DNA of 64,000 nucleotides from Arthrobacter sp. EM1 (GTDB taxonomy: Bacteria; Actinomycetota; Actinomycetes; Actinomycetales; Micrococcaceae): the NCBI RefSeq assembly GCF_029964055.1, contig NZ_CP124836.1:2418001-2482000 (forward strand). The letters run 5' to 3'. Both the position numbers and the translations under genes were made by a program. Within the stretch, counting starts at the first letter, position 1. Every line of letters begins with the position of its first letter. This document shows positions 40,426 through 49,376 of this stretch, one piece after another. The notes below the pieces were generated by a model. That model searched no databases. It was not told where the DNA came from and saw nothing but the letters and a program-made list of their open reading frames with translations.

Positions 40426-41517
40426 TCAGTACCTCACGCGGGGGTCGATCAGCGCGGCAACAATGTCCACGAAGAAGTTGGTCACAGCCACGATCACTGC
40501 GAGGAGGACCACGATGCCTTGGACTGCTACGAAGTCGCGGGCCGTCAGGTAGGTCGCGAGCTGGAAGCCCAGGCCCTTCCATTCGAATGTGGTCTCGGTC
40601 AGCACCGCGCCGCCCAGCAGCACGGCGATCTGCAGCCCCATCACGGTGATAATGGGGATCAGTGCGGGTTTGTAGGCGTGCTTGGTGACCAGCCGGAATT
40701 CGCTCACCCCGCGGGAACGGCCGGCCTCGACGTAGTCCTTGCCGAGGGTGCCGATGACATTGGTCCTGACCAGCCGCAGGAAGATGCCGGCGGTCAGCAG
40801 GCCCAAGGCAAGTGCAGGCAGGACGGCGTGGGCCATAACGTCGGCCAGTGCTGCGGTATTGCCGCTGCGGATGGCGTCCAGCCAATAGATGCCCGTCGGC
40901 GCCTCGAGCGCGGTCAGGGCGAGCTCCGTGCCGGGCTTCGCGCGTCCGGCTACCGGGAGCCAGCCCAGCCAGACGGCGAATGTCAGTTTGAAGAGAAGCC
41001 CGGAGAAGAAGACCGGCGTGGCATAACAAAGGATCGCAAAGACCCGCAGCGCCGCGTCGGGGCCTTTGTCGCGGCGGTGCGCTGCGACCAGGCCCAGCGG
41101 AATACCGACGGCCAGGGCCACCAGAAGGGCGTTAATTGTCAGTTCCAAGGTGGCCGCGCCATAGGTGGCAAGCATCTCCGAGACCGGGCGGTTATCCGAG
41201 AGGGTGGTGCCGAAGTTGCCGGTGATGAGCTGCGCCAGGTACTCGAAGTACTGCACAAAGATGGGCCGGTCGTACCCGGCCGCTGTGATCCGTTCCTGGA
41301 GCTGTTCCGGCGGGAGCCGGCCGCCCAGGGCAGCGGTAATAGGGTCGCCGGTGGTGCGCATCAGGAAGAACACCATGGTGACAAGGATGAGGATCGTCGG
41401 GAAGATCAGGAAGAACCTGATCAGGATGTATCGGCCCAGTCCCCCACCGGTCGATTTCTTCTTTGTCGGCAGGAGGCCTTCGCCGTCGGTCGGCGGCGCC
41501 TCGATAAGTGTTGTCAT
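40426..41517 (-). CDS. Dipeptide ABC transporter permease (DppB type)
   Basis: The product has 363 residues and six membrane segments. The conserved N-terminus (YILIRFFLIFPTILILVTMV) and the cytoplasmic loop RTNVIGTLGKDYVEAGRSRG are those of DppB/OppB. A charged ~25-residue leader precedes the first helix. It is one base from the DppC-type gene. A hairpin separates it from the binding-protein gene upstream, so it may be expressed at a lower level than the binding protein. Confidence 0.93.
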   Translation of the reverse strand: MTTLIEAPPTDGEGLLPTKKKSTGGGLGRYILIRFFLIFPTILILVTMVFFLMRTTGDPITAALGGRLPPEQLQERITAAGYDRPIFVQYFEYLAQLITGNFGTTLSDNRPVSEMLATYGAATLELTINALLVALAVGIPLGLVAAHRRDKGPDAALRVFAILCYATPVFFSGLLFKLTFAVWLGWLPVAGRAKPGTELALTALEAPTGIYWLDAIRSGNTAALADVMAHAVLPALALGLLTAGIFLRLVRTNVIGTLGKDYVEAGRSRGVSEFRLVTKHAYKPALIPIITVMGLQIAVLLGGAVLTETTFEWKGLGFQLATYLTARDFVAVQGIVVLLAVIVAVTNFFVDIVAALIDPRVRY

Positions 41518-41585
41518 TGGTACCTCAGTGTGTGTTCCGGGAGCCTCGCGGGCTTCGGAATCTGTTGTCCTTGTAACAGCACCAA

Positions 41586-41614
41586 AGGCGGGACGCCGTG
41601 TGGGCGCCCCGCCT
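41586..41614 (-). terminator. Partial terminator between the binding-protein gene and the permeases
   Basis: Arms AGGCGGGACGCC and GGCGCCCCGCCT form 12 pairs with one mismatch around GTGTG. On the minus strand a short TTT follows. It is placed where binding-protein operons commonly reduce read-through into permease genes. Confidence 0.55.
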
Positions 41615-41646
41615 CGTTGGCTGGTCAGAACCGGATGGGGTGGGAC

Positions 41647-43284
41647 TTACTTGGAAATGACACCAAGACGGGTCTTGAAGGAAGCATCCAGGGTCTTCTC
41701 AACACCCTTAACGTCCTTGCCGGCGACCATCAGCTGGGCACCCTGCAGCAACGGCAGCGTGGACAGGTCCTTGGCGACGGCCGTCTGGGCCTCGCCAAGC
41801 ACCTTTTCGCGCTCGGTCTTGTCGACGGTGGTCAGCTGCTTGCTGATCAGGTCCGTGACAGTCGGGTTTTCGTAGTGGTTCTTCAGGAAGTTGCCGGGGA
41901 CAAAGAACGGCGTGAGGTAGTTGTCCGCGTCGGAGTAGTCCGGGAACCAGCCGAGCTGGTAGACCGGGTAGGCATCGGACGTACGGTCCTTCGAGTAGGT
42001 GACCCACTCGGTGGACTGCAGGTCAACCTTGAACAGGCCCGACTTCTCCAGCTGCTCCTTGATCATGGCGTACTCATCGCCCGAGGACTTGCCATAGTGG
42101 TCCGGGTTGTACTGGAGCTTGATGGTAACCGGAGCCGTGACGCCCGCGTCGGCGAAGGCCTTTTTGGCCTTGTCGAGGCTGGGCTTGCCGCTGCCGTCGC
42201 CGTACATTTCCTTGAGCGGCTGGATGGCTCCGACGAAACCGTCAGGAACGACGGAGTACGCCGGCAGATACGTGCCCTTGTAGACCTGGCTGGCGATCGC
42301 GTCCCGGTCGACGACGTTAGCCATCGCCTGCCGGACGGCAAGCGCCTTCGCGGGATCGGCGTCGGCGGCCTTGGCACCAAACGGCATGGTGTCGAAGTTG
42401 AACACGATGTAGCGCAACTCGCCGCCGGGGCCCTTGTAGACCTTGACCTTGGAATCCTTCTCAAGGTCCGCGGCATCGGTGGCTGTCAGGCTGCGGCCGG
42501 CTACGTCGATATTGCCCTGCTGGACATCCAGCTTGAGGTTGTTGGAATCAGCGTAGTACTTGATGGTCGCGCCGCCGTTGGCGGGTTTTCCGAGCAGGCC
42601 CTGGTAGTCCGGGTTGACCTTCAGGCCCACGAGCTCGTTCTTCTTGTAGCTCTCGATTGTGTAGGGACCGGCGAACGGGCGGCCCTTGACGATTTCGTCG
42701 TCGGTCAGGAGCTTGTCAGCCGGGAAGACCTCTTCGTCGATGATCGGACCCGCGTTGGCTGCCAGGACGCCCGGGAAGACCTGGTCGTTGCCGGCCTTGA
42801 GCGTGAAGACCACCGTGGAGTCGTCCTTGACTGCGACCGAATCGAGGTTCCCGAGAAGAGACGCGGGACCGTTGTCGTCGGCGATCTTGACGACGCGGTC
42901 GATCGAGAACTTCACGTCGGAGGACGTCAGTGCGTGCCCGTTGGCGAACTTGAGGCCGGGCTTGAGCTTGACGGTGTACTCCGTGGGGCTCGTGAAGGAA
43001 GCCGACTCCGCAATGTCGGGAGTTGAGTCTGCAGTGCCCGGTTTCGAGTTGAGCAGGAACGGGTAGATCTGGTTCATCACCATAAAGGAGCCGGCGTCGT
43101 AGGACCCGGCCGGGTCGAGGGTGACTACCTTATCGGTGGTGCCGTACGTAATAGTGCCTGTACCGGCCGCGCTGCCGGTCGAGGTCCCGCCGCCGCCGGA
43201 GGGGCCGGTGCAGGCAGTCAGTGCGAAGGCGGATACCCCGGCGAGCGCGATGGCGCTTTGCAGGGCCTTTTTGTTCATTGCCAT
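41647..43284 (-). CDS. Dipeptide/oligopeptide-binding lipoprotein (SBP family 5)
   Basis: The product has 545 residues. The lipoprotein signal has lipobox LTAC (Cys about 25), followed by a Gly/Ser/Thr linker. Family 5 signatures are present: VVTLDPAGSYDAGSF, YTVKLKPGLKFANGHALTSS and VRQAMANVVDRDAIAS. It captures peptides outside the membrane for the DppBC-type channel. A second ATG two codons downstream (43278) is an equally good start. It is first in the operon, with over 300 bases of non-coding DNA upstream. Confidence 0.94.
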   Translation of the reverse strand: MAMNKKALQSAIALAGVSAFALTACTGPSGGGGTSTGSAAGTGTITYGTTDKVVTLDPAGSYDAGSFMVMNQIYPFLLNSKPGTADSTPDIAESASFTSPTEYTVKLKPGLKFANGHALTSSDVKFSIDRVVKIADDNGPASLLGNLDSVAVKDDSTVVFTLKAGNDQVFPGVLAANAGPIIDEEVFPADKLLTDDEIVKGRPFAGPYTIESYKKNELVGLKVNPDYQGLLGKPANGGATIKYYADSNNLKLDVQQGNIDVAGRSLTATDAADLEKDSKVKVYKGPGGELRYIVFNFDTMPFGAKAADADPAKALAVRQAMANVVDRDAIASQVYKGTYLPAYSVVPDGFVGAIQPLKEMYGDGSGKPSLDKAKKAFADAGVTAPVTIKLQYNPDHYGKSSGDEYAMIKEQLEKSGLFKVDLQSTEWVTYSKDRTSDAYPVYQLGWFPDYSDADNYLTPFFVPGNFLKNHYENPTVTDLISKQLTTVDKTEREKVLGEAQTAVAKDLSTLPLLQGAQLMVAGKDVKGVEKTLDASFKTRLGVISK

Positions 43285-43655
43285 CTGTGAACTTTCTGTT
43301 CGATGAGTACTAGTGTGCCGGCCAGGGTTTATGGTGGCCCCGGGGTCAGCACCCTGTCCTGATGCCTTGATTCAACCAGAAGATCAACAGGTGAATCGTT
43401 GCATTCTGTGAGATGAGACACAAAATTTACACGAATGCGGAGAACTCGTCGTTATCTGCAGGAATCCCGGTTGAAAACCGGCAGGGTCCCATAGCGCCCG
43501 AGGTGCCGCCGTGACCCAGGCCGCCACGGCGGCCAGGTCGCAAAAAGGCCGCACACCCAAGGTGTGCGGCCTTCCGGCGCAACAGGGTTCCGCCTGCCGC
43601 CTGCCCGTTTGGAGAGCAGCCCGTTTAGCGAGCTGCCCGTTTGGAGAGCAGCCGC
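43285..43655. other. 371-base region without genes between the peptide-transporter operon and mnmA
   Basis: It holds the mnmA terminator (43545-43573) and most of a 16-base repeat array (43603-43681). The rest, 43285-43544, is the leader and promoter side of the binding-protein gene. I see AT-rich stretches there near 43400-43450 but no promoter I would defend. No coding frame is convincing. Confidence 0.6.
43545..43573 (-). terminator. Rho-independent terminator of mnmA
   Basis: AAGGCCGCACACC pairs perfectly over 13 bases with its complement around a CAA loop. On the minus strand the stem is followed by a T-tract (the AAAAA at 43542-43546 read in reverse). It lies about 80 bases past the mnmA stop. 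Confidence 0.85.
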
Positions 43656-43681
43656 TTAGAGGGCAGCCCGCTGCAGCGAAC
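43603..43681. repeat. Degenerate 16-bp tandem repeat over the 3' end of mnmA
   Basis: Five units: GCCCGTTTGGAGAGCA (43603), GCCCGTTTAGCGAGCT (43619), GCCCGTTTGGAGAGCA (43635), a 15-base GCCGCTTAGAGGGCA (43651) that contains the mnmA stop, and GCCCGCTGCAGCGAAC (43666) inside mnmA. It looks like repeated duplication of the end of the gene. Confidence 0.8.
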
Positions 43682-44801
43682 GGGCTGCATCGATAGTGGC
43701 CTGCCCCAGTACCCGGCTGCCCTGATAGAGCACAACGGTCTGGCCCGGAGCCACACCCCGCAGGGGTTCCGTCAAGGTCACAACGAGGTTACCCGTAGCG
43801 CCCGTGCGGCCGTCGCCGGCGTCGGGGTGCTCCACCCGCGCCGTCGCGGGTACGGGGTCGCCGTGCGCGCGGACCTGGGCGTAGCAGTCGAATTCTTCAC
43901 CGGTGTGGACCTCGGCGATTGGCAGCCCGGCCCAGGAGACCTTAATGCCTCGGATCTCGTCGATGGCCAGCAGTGCCTCTGGACCCACGACCACCCTGTT
44001 TTCCTTCGGCCGGATTTCAAGTACAAAACGTGGCTTGCCATCAGCGGCGGGCGTACCCAGCTTCAGGCCACGACGCTGGCCGACGGTGAAGGCGTTGGCA
44101 CCCGGGTGCTCGCCGACCTTCGCGCCGGACTCGTCCACGATGTCGCCGGTGGTCATCTCGATCTTTTCGGCCAGCCAGCCGGCAGTGTCGCCGTCGGGGA
44201 TGAAGCAGATGTCGTGGCTATCGGGCTTGTTGGCGACGGAGAGTCCGCGGCGCTCGGCCTCGGCGCGGACTTCGGCCTTGGACGGAGTATCAGCGAGCGG
44301 GAACATGGAGTGTTTGAGCTGCTCGTGCGTGAGGACGCCGAGGACGTAACTCTGGTCCTTGGCCCAGTCCGCGGCCCGGTGCAGCTCGGGGTTGCCTTCG
44401 GCGTCGTTGATCACCTTGGCGTAGTGGCCCGTGCAGACGGCGTCGAAACCCAGGGCGATCGCCTTCTCCAGCAGCGCGGCGAACTTGATCCGTTCGTTGC
44501 AGCGCATGCAGGGGTTGGGAGTGCGGCCCGCGGCGTATTCGTCGATGAAGTCTTGGACCACGTCTTCCTTGAAGCGCTCCGAGAAATCCCAAACGTAGTA
44601 CGGGATACCGAGCACGTCGCAGGCACGCCAGGCATCCCGGGAGTCCTCGATGGTGCAGCAGCCGCGGCTGCCGGTGCGCAAGGTCCCCGGCATTCGGGAC
44701 AAGGCCAGGTGGACGCCGACGACGTCGTGGCCCGCCTCGACGGCGCGGGCTGCGGCAACGGCGGAATCGACGCCGCCGCTCATGGCTGCTAGAACTCGCA
44801 T
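43656..44801 (-). CDS. mnmA: tRNA-specific 2-thiouridylase MnmA
   Basis: The product has 381 residues. The PP-loop ATP pyrophosphatase motif SGGVDS is at 8-13. The catalytic cysteines are Cys98 (in NPCMRCN) and Cys199 (in [10 protein letters not shown]). Family regions GHYAKV and DQSYVLGVL are present. A C-terminal beta-barrel follows. The enzyme thiolates U34 of tRNA Lys/Glu/Gln using persulfide sulfur originating from a cysteine desulfurase; one is encoded 1.4 kb away. ATG 44801 starts directly at the conserved strand. The open frame to 45089 is not supported. The last codons lie in a 16-base repeat array. Confidence 0.96.
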   Translation of the reverse strand: MRVLAAMSGGVDSAVAAARAVEAGHDVVGVHLALSRMPGTLRTGSRGCCTIEDSRDAWRACDVLGIPYYVWDFSERFKEDVVQDFIDEYAAGRTPNPCMRCNERIKFAALLEKAIALGFDAVCTGHYAKVINDAEGNPELHRAADWAKDQSYVLGVLTHEQLKHSMFPLADTPSKAEVRAEAERRGLSVANKPDSHDICFIPDGDTAGWLAEKIEMTTGDIVDESGAKVGEHPGANAFTVGQRRGLKLGTPAADGKPRFVLEIRPKENRVVVGPEALLAIDEIRGIKVSWAGLPIAEVHTGEEFDCYAQVRAHGDPVPATARVEHPDAGDGRTGATGNLVVTLTEPLRGVAPGQTVVLYQGSRVLGQATIDAARSLQRAAL

Positions 44802-44856
44802 ACTGGCTTTCTTTAGGGTCCGGGGTGCGCAGGAATAACACAATGCCTGCCGCGCC

Positions 44857-44886
44857 ATTCTATCGCCACGCCGATTCCTCCCCCAA
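44857..44886 (-). promoter_or_regulatory. Candidate mnmA promoter
   Basis: On the minus strand TTGGGG (44881-44886) and TAGAAT (44857-44862) are separated by 18 bases. A start about 50 bases before the mnmA ATG would result. Only the -10 is close to consensus. Confidence 0.35.
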
Positions 44887-44892
44887 AATCGC

Positions 44893-44921
44893 TTGACTGC
44901 GCCCCGCAGCGCTTCTAAAGT
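44893..44921 (+). promoter_or_regulatory. Candidate promoter of the FAD reductase gene
   Basis: TTGACT (44893-44898) and TAAAGT (44916-44921) are 17 bases apart and 50 bases ahead of the ATG. The -35 has five of six consensus bases. Confidence 0.5.
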
Positions 44922-44942
44922 CAGACTTACCGGTTTTAGAAG
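44912..44942. promoter_or_regulatory. Inverted repeat overlapping the -10 box, possible operator
   Basis: CTTCTAAA and TTTAGAAG are exact inverted copies, 15 bases apart. The left arm covers the candidate -10. A dimeric repressor bound here would block the promoter. No regulator gene is adjacent. Confidence 0.45.
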
Positions 44943-44969
44943 GTTTGCACACACGGGAAGCGGGCGGAC

Positions 44970-46214
44970 ATGGCTGTTGCGGACATCGTCATCGTGGGCG
45001 GCGGCCTGGCCGGCGCCACGGCCGCCAAGACATTGCGGGCGGAAGGATTCACCGGACGGCTCATCCTGTTCGCGGAAGAGAGCCACCACCCTTACCTGCG
45101 CCCACCGCTGTCCAAGGAATACCTACTGGGCACGGCCGGCGAGGACACCCTGCCGGTGCTGCCCGAAGCCTGGTACCGGGAGAACGGCGTCGACCTGCGG
45201 CTGGGGGCACCGGTCGCACAAATCGACCCGGAAGCCCGTGCCGTAATCCTCCGGGACGGCGCCCGGCTGGAGTACGGCTCGCTGCTGCTTGCCACCGGCG
45301 CACGACCCCGAACACTGCCCCTGCCCGGCAGCGGGCTCGACGGGGTCCATACTTTCAGGACAGTGGGGGACAGTCGCCGGCTGCGCAGCCGCCTGTCCGC
45401 CGGCGGCCTCAACGTGGTGATGATCGGCTCAGGCTGGATCGGCATGGAGCTAGCCGCTGCCGCGTGCGCCTATGGAAATGCTGTCACGCTGCTGGGCCTG
45501 AAGGAAGTGCCGCTGGGCGCCGCGATCGGGCCGGAACTGGGAGGCTTCTTCCGCTCGCTGCACGAAGCCAACGGAATCCGCTTCAGGCTCCCCGCCTCGG
45601 CCGCAGCGGTATCCGGCCACGCGGGCCGTGTCACGGCTGTGGTGACCGACTCTGGCGAGGTCCTGCCGGCGGACGTGGTGGTTATGGCCGTGGGCGTGGC
45701 CCCCGAGGTCTCACTCGCCGAAGCGGCTGGCATCGCAGTGCGGAACGGTATCCTCACGGATGCCTCGCTGCGGACCTCGGTCGCCGGAATCTTCGCAGCC
45801 GGCGACGTCGCCAATGCCCTGCACCCCTTCACCGGGGAACACCAGCGCAGCGAGCACTGGTCCAATGCCCTCAACGGCGGCAAGGTCGCAGCCATGTCCA
45901 TGCTGGGCCAGGCCGCCGTCCTGGACACAATCCCGTACTTCTACACCGACCAGTTCAACATCAGCATGGAGTACTCCGGCTTCCCGGCGCTCAGCTCGGG
46001 GCCACCTACAATCCGTGGCTCCCTGGCGGAGGGCAAATTCCTGGCCTTCTGGCAGCACGGCGGAACGGTGGTCGCGGGAATGAGCGTGAACTGGCCGCGC
46101 TCTGACAAACCGCAGAAGATTATCAAGGCGCTCATCGCCTCAAGGTCAGCCCTGCCGCCCGGGGTCCTGGCCGATCCCGCCGTCCCGCTGGATCAGCTCC
46201 CGCCGTCGGCCTGA
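44970..46214 (+). CDS. FAD-dependent NAD(P)H:ferredoxin reductase-type oxidoreductase
   Basis: The product has 414 residues. FAD-binding motif [19 protein letters not shown] at the N-terminus, the PPLSKEYL motif typical of ferredoxin/rubredoxin/putidaredoxin reductases, ATGARPR, an NAD(P)H Rossmann motif [17 protein letters not shown], and the FAD-closing [12 protein letters not shown]-terminal reductase domain follows. Such enzymes pass electrons to small iron-sulfur proteins for oxygenases or P450s, but no ferredoxin or oxygenase is adjacent, so the partner is unknown. It ends 22 bases inside the convergent cysteine desulfurase gene. Confidence 0.9.
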   Translation: MAVADIVIVGGGLAGATAAKTLRAEGFTGRLILFAEESHHPYLRPPLSKEYLLGTAGEDTLPVLPEAWYRENGVDLRLGAPVAQIDPEARAVILRDGARLEYGSLLLATGARPRTLPLPGSGLDGVHTFRTVGDSRRLRSRLSAGGLNVVMIGSGWIGMELAAAACAYGNAVTLLGLKEVPLGAAIGPELGGFFRSLHEANGIRFRLPASAAAVSGHAGRVTAVVTDSGEVLPADVVVMAVGVAPEVSLAEAAGIAVRNGILTDASLRTSVAGIFAAGDVANALHPFTGEHQRSEHWSNALNGGKVAAMSMLGQAAVLDTIPYFYTDQFNISMEYSGFPALSSGPPTIRGSLAEGKFLAFWQHGGTVVAGMSVNWPRSDKPQKIIKALIASRSALPPGVLADPAVPLDQLPPSA

Positions 46215-47446
46215 CGGACAGCATCTCCGGCGGCCTGGCGCGCCAGGGTGCCGGCGGTCTGGATCGTGGATTCATGTCCGGCCATTCCGGCCTGGCGGGC
46301 GCGTGAGTAGGCGCCGGGCAAGGCCGCCAACAGGGCGTCGACGTCGTTTCCGGTCGAGGAGTGCCCCAGGCTGAACCGCTGGGCACCCCGGGCCGTGTCC
46401 TCGTCCAGGCCCATGGCCAGCAGTACGTGTGACGGCCGGGGCACGCCTGCCGTGCACGCCGAGCCCGTGGACGATTCAACCCCCGCCAGATCCAGCAGGA
46501 AAAGCAGCGAATCGCCTTCGCAGCCGGGGAAGGTGAAGTGCGCATTGCCCGGCAGTCGCCCGGCCCCGGCGGCACCCCGAAGCCGGGCCTCCGGCACCGC
46601 TGCCAGCACTCCGTCGATCAGCCGGTCCCGGAGCGCTGCGATGCGCGCGGCCTCCGCCGCGAGGTTGGCGGTGACTGATTCGGCCGCAGCGGCGAACGCG
46701 GCGATGGATGCCGTGTCAAGGGTCCCGGAGCGGACATCACGCTCCTGTCCCCCGCCGTGCTGCACGGGAGTGAGCGTTACTGCGCGGCCCAGAAGCAGGG
46801 CGCCGACGCCAACCGGGCCGCCGATCTTGTGTCCGGAGATGGACATTGCGTCCAGTCCGGTGCCGCGGAAGTCCACGGGGACGGACCCGAAGGCCTGTAC
46901 GGCGTCGGAATGCACCGGCACACCGGCAGCGTGCGCCAGCCGGACAATGTCGGCGACCGGCTGGACGCTTCCCACTTCGTTGTTGGCCCACATCACGGTG
47001 ACCAGGGCGATCGAGGCCGGATCGCGGGACAGTTCTGCGGCCAGAACCGTAAGATCCACGACGCCGTCGGCATCGACCGGCAGCCAGCAGACCTCGGCAC
47101 CTTCGTGCCGTTCAAGCCACTCGACGGTGTCCAGCACGGCATGGTGCTCGACGGCGGAGCACAGGATACGCGTACGGGCAGGGTCTGCGGCGCGCCGGGC
47201 CCAGTACAGGCCCTTGACCGCGAGGTTGTCCGCTTCGGTGCCGCCGGAGGTGAAGATGACTTCCGAGGGGTGTGCGCCGGTTGCGGCGGCCAGCATCTCG
47301 CGGGCGTCCTCCACGGCGCGGCGCGCGCGCCGGCCGGATCCGTGCAGCGAGGACGGGTTGCCGGTCCGGGACAGTTCGCGCGTCAGCGCGGCCAGGGCTT
47401 CCGGGGCGAGGGTGGTAGTTGCGGCATGATCCAGGTATACGGGCAC
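46193..47446 (-). CDS. Cysteine desulfurase (NifS/IscS family)
   Basis: The product has 417 residues. Motifs: YLDHAATTTLAPEAL at the N-terminus, PLP-binding Lys207 in SGHKIGGPVGVGAL, the PLP-stacking His near 101 (SAVEHHAVLD), and the catalytic Cys331 in STGSACTAG on the mobile loop. The long class I (IscS-like) loop is consistent with donating persulfide to partners such as MnmA. In M. tuberculosis iscS (Rv3025c) sits directly beside trmU/mnmA (Rv3024c). Here a reductase gene on the other strand has come between. A C-terminal ~30-residue tail after the domain is not conserved. Confidence 0.94.
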   Translation of the reverse strand: MPVYLDHAATTTLAPEALAALTRELSRTGNPSSLHGSGRRARRAVEDAREMLAAATGAHPSEVIFTSGGTEADNLAVKGLYWARRAADPARTRILCSAVEHHAVLDTVEWLERHEGAEVCWLPVDADGVVDLTVLAAELSRDPASIALVTVMWANNEVGSVQPVADIVRLAHAAGVPVHSDAVQAFGSVPVDFRGTGLDAMSISGHKIGGPVGVGALLLGRAVTLTPVQHGGGQERDVRSGTLDTASIAAFAAAAESVTANLAAEAARIAALRDRLIDGVLAAVPEARLRGAAGAGRLPGNAHFTFPGCEGDSLLFLLDLAGVESSTGSACTAGVPRPSHVLLAMGLDEDTARGAQRFSLGHSSTGNDVDALLAALPGAYSRARQAGMAGHESTIQTAGTLARQAAGDAVRQADGGS

Positions 47447-47496
47447 AGGGCAATTCTACCCGCGGGTGCCGGCCCGGCCTGGTGTACATTCAAGCG

Positions 47497-48372
47497 GTGA
47501 AAGCGTCCCTGTACCTTGTCCTGGCCACCTTGTTCTGGTCCGGAAATTTCGTCGTCGGCCAGGCAGCTGTCGCCTCGATGACCCCCCTGGAGCTGACTTT
47601 CTGGCGCTGGACCCTTGCCGCGGTGCCGTTGCTGGTCCTGGCCCAGATCATCGAAAAGCCGGACTGGCCCGCGGTGTTGCGCCGCTGGCCGGCGCTCCTG
47701 CTCCTGAGTGTGCTGGGCATGAGCGGGTACACGCTGCTGCTCTACGGTGCACTCGGGTATACCTCGGCGATGAACGCTTCCCTGATCACGGCGGCCAACC
47801 CGGCCCTGATCGTGGTGCTGGCCATCGTGTTGCTGGGCGAGCGGACCACGCGCCTGGGCTGGCTCGGCATCTGCCTCGGCCTGCTCGGCGTGCTGCTGGT
47901 GCTGACCAGGGGCGAGCCGGGACGAATCCTCAGCCTCTCCATCAACACCGGCGAACTGCTGATGATCGGCGCGATAGTGGTCTGGGGTTTATACACGATT
48001 ATCGCCCGCCGGCTCGGGGTTCCGCCGGTCGCTGCCACCGCCGTTCAGGTGGTCATCGCGGCCGTGACGCTGTCGCCGTTCGCCCTCGCCCTGGGCGTGC
48101 GGTTCCCGGACACCCCGGCCGAGGGCTGGTCGCTGGCCTACATCACGGTCTTCCCGTCCCTCGGCTCCTACCTGTTCTGGAACCTGGCATTAAAGAACAC
48201 CCCGCCGGGCGCCGCCGGGAACTACCTCAACCTGATAGTGGTCTTCACTGCCATCATCACAGTGCTCCTCGGGACCCCCCTCACACTGGTGCAGGTCCTC
48301 GGCGGCCTGCTGGTGATCGCCGGTGTGCTGCTGACCGGCAGCCAGGGGTCCGCGAAGCTTAAGCTGGCGTGA
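47497..48372 (+). CDS. EamA/DMT-family transporter
   Basis: The product has 291 residues and ten predicted membrane helices in two five-helix EamA repeats (first from YLVLATLFWSGNFVVGQAAV, second from GELLMIGAIVVWGLYTIIAR). The motif ITAANPALIVVLAIVLLGER ends repeat 1. Members export amino acids, nucleosides or other metabolites; the substrate cannot be told from sequence. Start GTG 47497 gives the usual N-terminus, but no ribosome site is obvious, so the transcript may be nearly leaderless. It diverges from the cysteine desulfurase gene by 50 bases. Confidence 0.88.
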   Translation: MKASLYLVLATLFWSGNFVVGQAAVASMTPLELTFWRWTLAAVPLLVLAQIIEKPDWPAVLRRWPALLLLSVLGMSGYTLLLYGALGYTSAMNASLITAANPALIVVLAIVLLGERTTRLGWLGICLGLLGVLLVLTRGEPGRILSLSINTGELLMIGAIVVWGLYTIIARRLGVPPVAATAVQVVIAAVTLSPFALALGVRFPDTPAEGWSLAYITVFPSLGSYLFWNLALKNTPPGAAGNYLNLIVVFTAIITVLLGTPLTLVQVLGGLLVIAGVLLTGSQGSAKLKLA

Positions 48373-48467
48373 TCCCGCCGCCCGGGACTATAAAACAGTC
48401 GACCAGGGCCGAGGAGAGCCGGCAGAGTGTCCGAAAGCAGCGTCCGCAAGGAGCCCGTGAGGGCCGT

Positions 48468-49181
48468 TCAGGAGCCTGCCGGGAGGGGCCCGACCCGGGC
48501 GCAGCATTGCCCCGGCAGTGCCGCGCCCTGTGCCCTGAGACCTGCAATATCCAGTGCCCCGACCTGGGTCGCGTCAATTCCGCAGCCCGCCGCGGCGCCG
48601 GCCAGGAACGCACCGTTCATGGCGCAGACCACCGCGCTGTGGCCGTCGGCGATCCGGTGGAAGGGGCAGTTCAACAGCACAAAGCCCCCCTCGCCGTCGC
48701 TCGTGGGGAGATATCCCTCCGCCGTGAGGAACTCCGCGAAGCCGGCCATGCCGGTTGCCGCCCGGGCTGATGCCTGCCCGCGCGCGTAGGCCGCCCGAAC
48801 CAGCGCCTCCCGGGCGGAGCCGCCGTCGGCCGCTGACTCCTCGATGGCGGAGACCAACAGCTCCGCGGCGAGGTCGTAGTTGCGGTCCGGCACCGAAGCT
48901 GCCACTTCCTGGACTGCGGCCCGGTACAGCTTGGCCGGCCGCCCCGAACCGGGGCCTCCCCTGCCCCCGAGCTTCCGGAACTCCACCGCCAGCACGCCGT
49001 CCTGCACCAGCCGGTCCAGGTGGAAGGAGGCCGTGCTCCTCGGCAGGCCAAGGGCCGCGGCTGCCTCGTCCCGGCTGGTTGCATGCCCTGCAGAGGCCAC
49101 AAAATCAAATAATCTCCGGCGTGTCTCGTCACCCAGGGAGGCCACCGCAGCAAGCCTGCGGGTCCACGGGGTTCGGATCAT
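48468..49181 (-). CDS. ArsR/SufR-like HTH regulator with a cysteine-rich C-terminal domain
   Basis: The product has 237 residues. A winged HTH at about 10-90 reads LGDETRRRLFDFVASAG, then AAALGLPRSTASFHLDRLVQ, with a wing-like GGRGGPGSGRPAKLY. The C-terminal domain has five cysteines: Cys172, Cys186, Cys200 at regular 13-residue gaps, then Cys226-Cys227. The arrangement recalls SufR-type regulators that bind an iron-sulfur cluster, so redox or iron sensing is plausible. No suf operon is adjacent in this window. The region upstream of the start is AT-rich (about 49182-49220), a likely promoter. It converges on the EamA gene. Confidence 0.8.
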   Translation of the reverse strand: MIRTPWTRRLAAVASLGDETRRRLFDFVASAGHATSRDEAAAALGLPRSTASFHLDRLVQDGVLAVEFRKLGGRGGPGSGRPAKLYRAAVQEVAASVPDRNYDLAAELLVSAIEESAADGGSAREALVRAAYARGQASARAATGMAGFAEFLTAEGYLPTSDGEGGFVLLNCPFHRIADGHSAVVCAMNGAFLAGAAAGCGIDATQVGALDIAGLRAQGAALPGQCCARVGPLPAGS

Positions 49182-49376
49182 GGATTTATGCTATCTCTAA
49201 AAACAAGATTCATTACTTAACTGCTTTCGCTTCTGCCGCCCGAATGGACCAGGTACCTAGCGCCTGTTCGGCCTGCTGATCAGCACGCCGAACAGGCAAT
49301 CGCCGAGGAAAACCAGCAGAACCTGCCCCGACGCCGGACGGACCGCTGTCGGCCACCCGTGAGGTGTGCGGGCGGA

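Noticed and set aside
40291-43026. A 911-codon open frame on the plus strand across the peptide-transporter genes
   Set aside because: It crosses three real genes on the other strand, is rich in Gly/Asp/Gln without fold-like pattern, and is a known artefact of high third-position GC.
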